In this document: piece by piece, positions 4,655 to 5,199 of the stretch
Position numbering within the stretch: position 1 is the first letter of the stretch
How the letters are laid out: each line of letters starts with the position of its first letter
NCBI GenBank assembly: GCA_919902965.1
Contig: CAKKSJ010000355.1
Coordinates: forward strand, 1-5,199
Reading direction: 5' to 3'
DNA from: Burkholderiales bacterium
Lineage (GTDB): Bacteria > Pseudomonadota > Gammaproteobacteria > Burkholderiales > SG8-39
Length of the DNA stretch: 5,199 nucleotides
Notes under the pieces: model-generated
What the model was told of the DNA's origin: nothing
The model's database searches: none
Seen by the model: only the letters and a program-made list of their open reading frames with translations
Program-made: the position numbers and the translations under genes

Positions 4655-4798
4655 GAAATTTTTATCACATCAAGTCGTTCGATACCGAATGAAACGGCCC
4701 TCTCCGGATTGATCTGGATTGCATCGGTCCATACCGGACGATCCTGGCAAGCCGGTTCGGAAGCGAGTAGGATTACTAGAGTTCGTTGTCCTATGTAT

Positions 4799-4853
4799 CC
4801 GTAGGCCCCCGTGTTACTCCGGCGGGGGGAACCGTAGGCCGATCTCGGCTACG
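4799..4853 (+). promoter_or_regulatory. Structured leader before the PAS gene, with two competing hairpin partners
   Basis: CCGTAGGCC occurs twice in direct orientation (4799-4807 and 4832-4840). CGGCTACG (4846-4853) can pair with the second copy as a hairpin with an ATCT loop and one bulged G. It could also pair with the first copy, across a separate CCCCCG/CGGGGG stem (4806-4811 with 4823-4828). The two arrangements are mutually exclusive, as in attenuator-like or riboswitch-like leaders. Transcript boundaries are unknown, so this remains a structural observation. Confidence 0.35.
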
Positions 4854-4892
4854 ATGAATTCAACGTGCTAGGGCCGCAACCCTGAGGGCATC

Positions 4893-5199
4893 ATGGCATT
4901 TCAGCGCCGAAAAACACTGCTCAAGACTGGCGCTTTGCAAGACGCCATCTTCAACAGCGCCAACTTCTCCAGTATCGCCACCGACGCCAAAGGCGTAATC
5001 CAGATCTTCAACGTCGGCGCCGAGCGCATGCTGGGCTATGCAGCCGCCGAAGTGATGAATAAGATCACGCCGGCCGACATCTCCGATCCGCAGGAAGTGA
5101 TCGCGCGCGCCAAGGCGTTGAGCGTGGAGCTCGCGACCCCGATCACGCCGGGCTTCGAGGCATTGGTGTTCAAGGCCTCGCGCGGCATCGAGGACATCT
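4893..5199 (+). CDS. PAS-domain sensor protein, N-terminal part (probably a histidine kinase)
   Basis: The ATG at 4893 is preceded by GAGGG at a suitable distance and the frame stays open to the right edge (102 codons). After a short basic leader (MAFQRRKTLLKTGALQDAIF) comes a PAS domain: DAIFNSANFSSIATDAKGVI, IFNVGAERMLGY, and AAEVMNKITPADISDPQE. This is the standard pattern in which a start strand is followed by 'G-x-I-x-x-F-N-x-x-A-E-x-x-L-G-Y'. There is no signal peptide or membrane segment, so the sensor is probably cytosolic. Proteins opening this way are often hybrid histidine kinases with further PAS, HisKA, HATPase and receiver domains, but those lie outside the window, and a diguanylate cyclase output is also possible. 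Ligand or cofactor cannot be read. Confidence 0.88.
   Translation, partial: MAFQRRKTLLKTGALQDAIFNSANFSSIATDAKGVIQIFNVGAERMLGYAAAEVMNKITPADISDPQEVIARAKALSVELATPITPGFEALVFKASRGIEDI

Larger units (their letters stand above)
4468..4892. other. Divergent intergenic region of 425 bp
   Basis: This stretch separates the minus-strand Rep operon from the plus-strand PAS gene. It holds a candidate minus-strand promoter (4625-4654), a GCAAGCT direct repeat (units about 12 bp apart near 4600-4617), a GGATTG repeat at 10-bp spacing near 4705-4721, and two hairpins before the PAS gene. The open frames here (such as one from 4489 to 4692) have basic, low-complexity products without good ribosome binding sites and I do not call them genes. 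Confidence 0.45.

Noticed and set aside
4740..4760. Sigma-54-like promoter (CTGGCAAGCCGGTTCGG) before the PAS gene
   Set aside because: The -12 element lacks the required GC (TTCG rather than TTGC), so the match is too weak.
1..5199. CRISPR array, tRNA or rRNA gene, insertion-sequence transposase
   Set aside because: No regularly spaced repeats with unique spacers, no tRNA cloverleaf or T-loop motif, no rRNA sequence and no transposase motif were seen.

Overview
The window looks like accessory DNA (an integrative or conjugative element, or a small integrating replicon) from a high-GC proteobacterium, most likely Burkholderiales or Xanthomonadales. The reasons are the GC-rich codon use, a tyrosine recombinase of the type found in proteobacterial genomic islands, a Rep_trans-like replication initiator, small coupled ORFs of the kind seen in ICE backbones, and the start of a PAS sensor protein. 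These assignments come from reading motifs; no database search was run.

Layout, left to right. Positions 1-305 hold an edge fragment open on both strands, so its coding strand is unclear, followed by a 15-bp palindrome-like site bracketed by a 9-bp direct repeat. A complete tyrosine recombinase gene (306-1172, minus strand) follows. Its leader carries six CCTTT/AAAGG motifs, four of them at an exact 8-bp spacing. Positions 1173-2651 contain no convincing protein gene. Roughly 1295-2050 is a dense series of stem-loops, including one of 17 bp. Positions 2050-2410 hold GCTAAC motifs, a perfect 15-bp palindrome that nearly matches the one left of the recombinase, and two inverted DnaA-box-like sequences.

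A two-gene plus-strand operon of small ORFs (2652-2804 and 2801-2998) starts behind a hairpin able to hide its Shine-Dalgarno sequence. It runs towards a minus-strand pair: a 175-aa protein of unknown function (3940-4467), followed with an 8-nt overlap by a Rep_trans-like protein (3027-3947). A hairpin lies between the two convergent stop codons. A divergent intergenic region (4468-4892) separates this pair from a PAS-domain protein, probably a sensor histidine kinase, which starts at 4893 and is cut by the window edge.

Together the recombinase, the initiator with its overlapping partner, and the hairpin-rich non-coding tract could make an integrating element with rolling-circle-like replication. 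The non-coding tract is then a natural candidate for origin and attachment functions. The PAS protein may be cargo or flanking host DNA. No complete novel defence or regulatory system is visible. The least explained parts are the stem-loop tract, the 8-bp-periodic recombinase leader, and the two small-ORF and PAS leaders with structured RNA potential.
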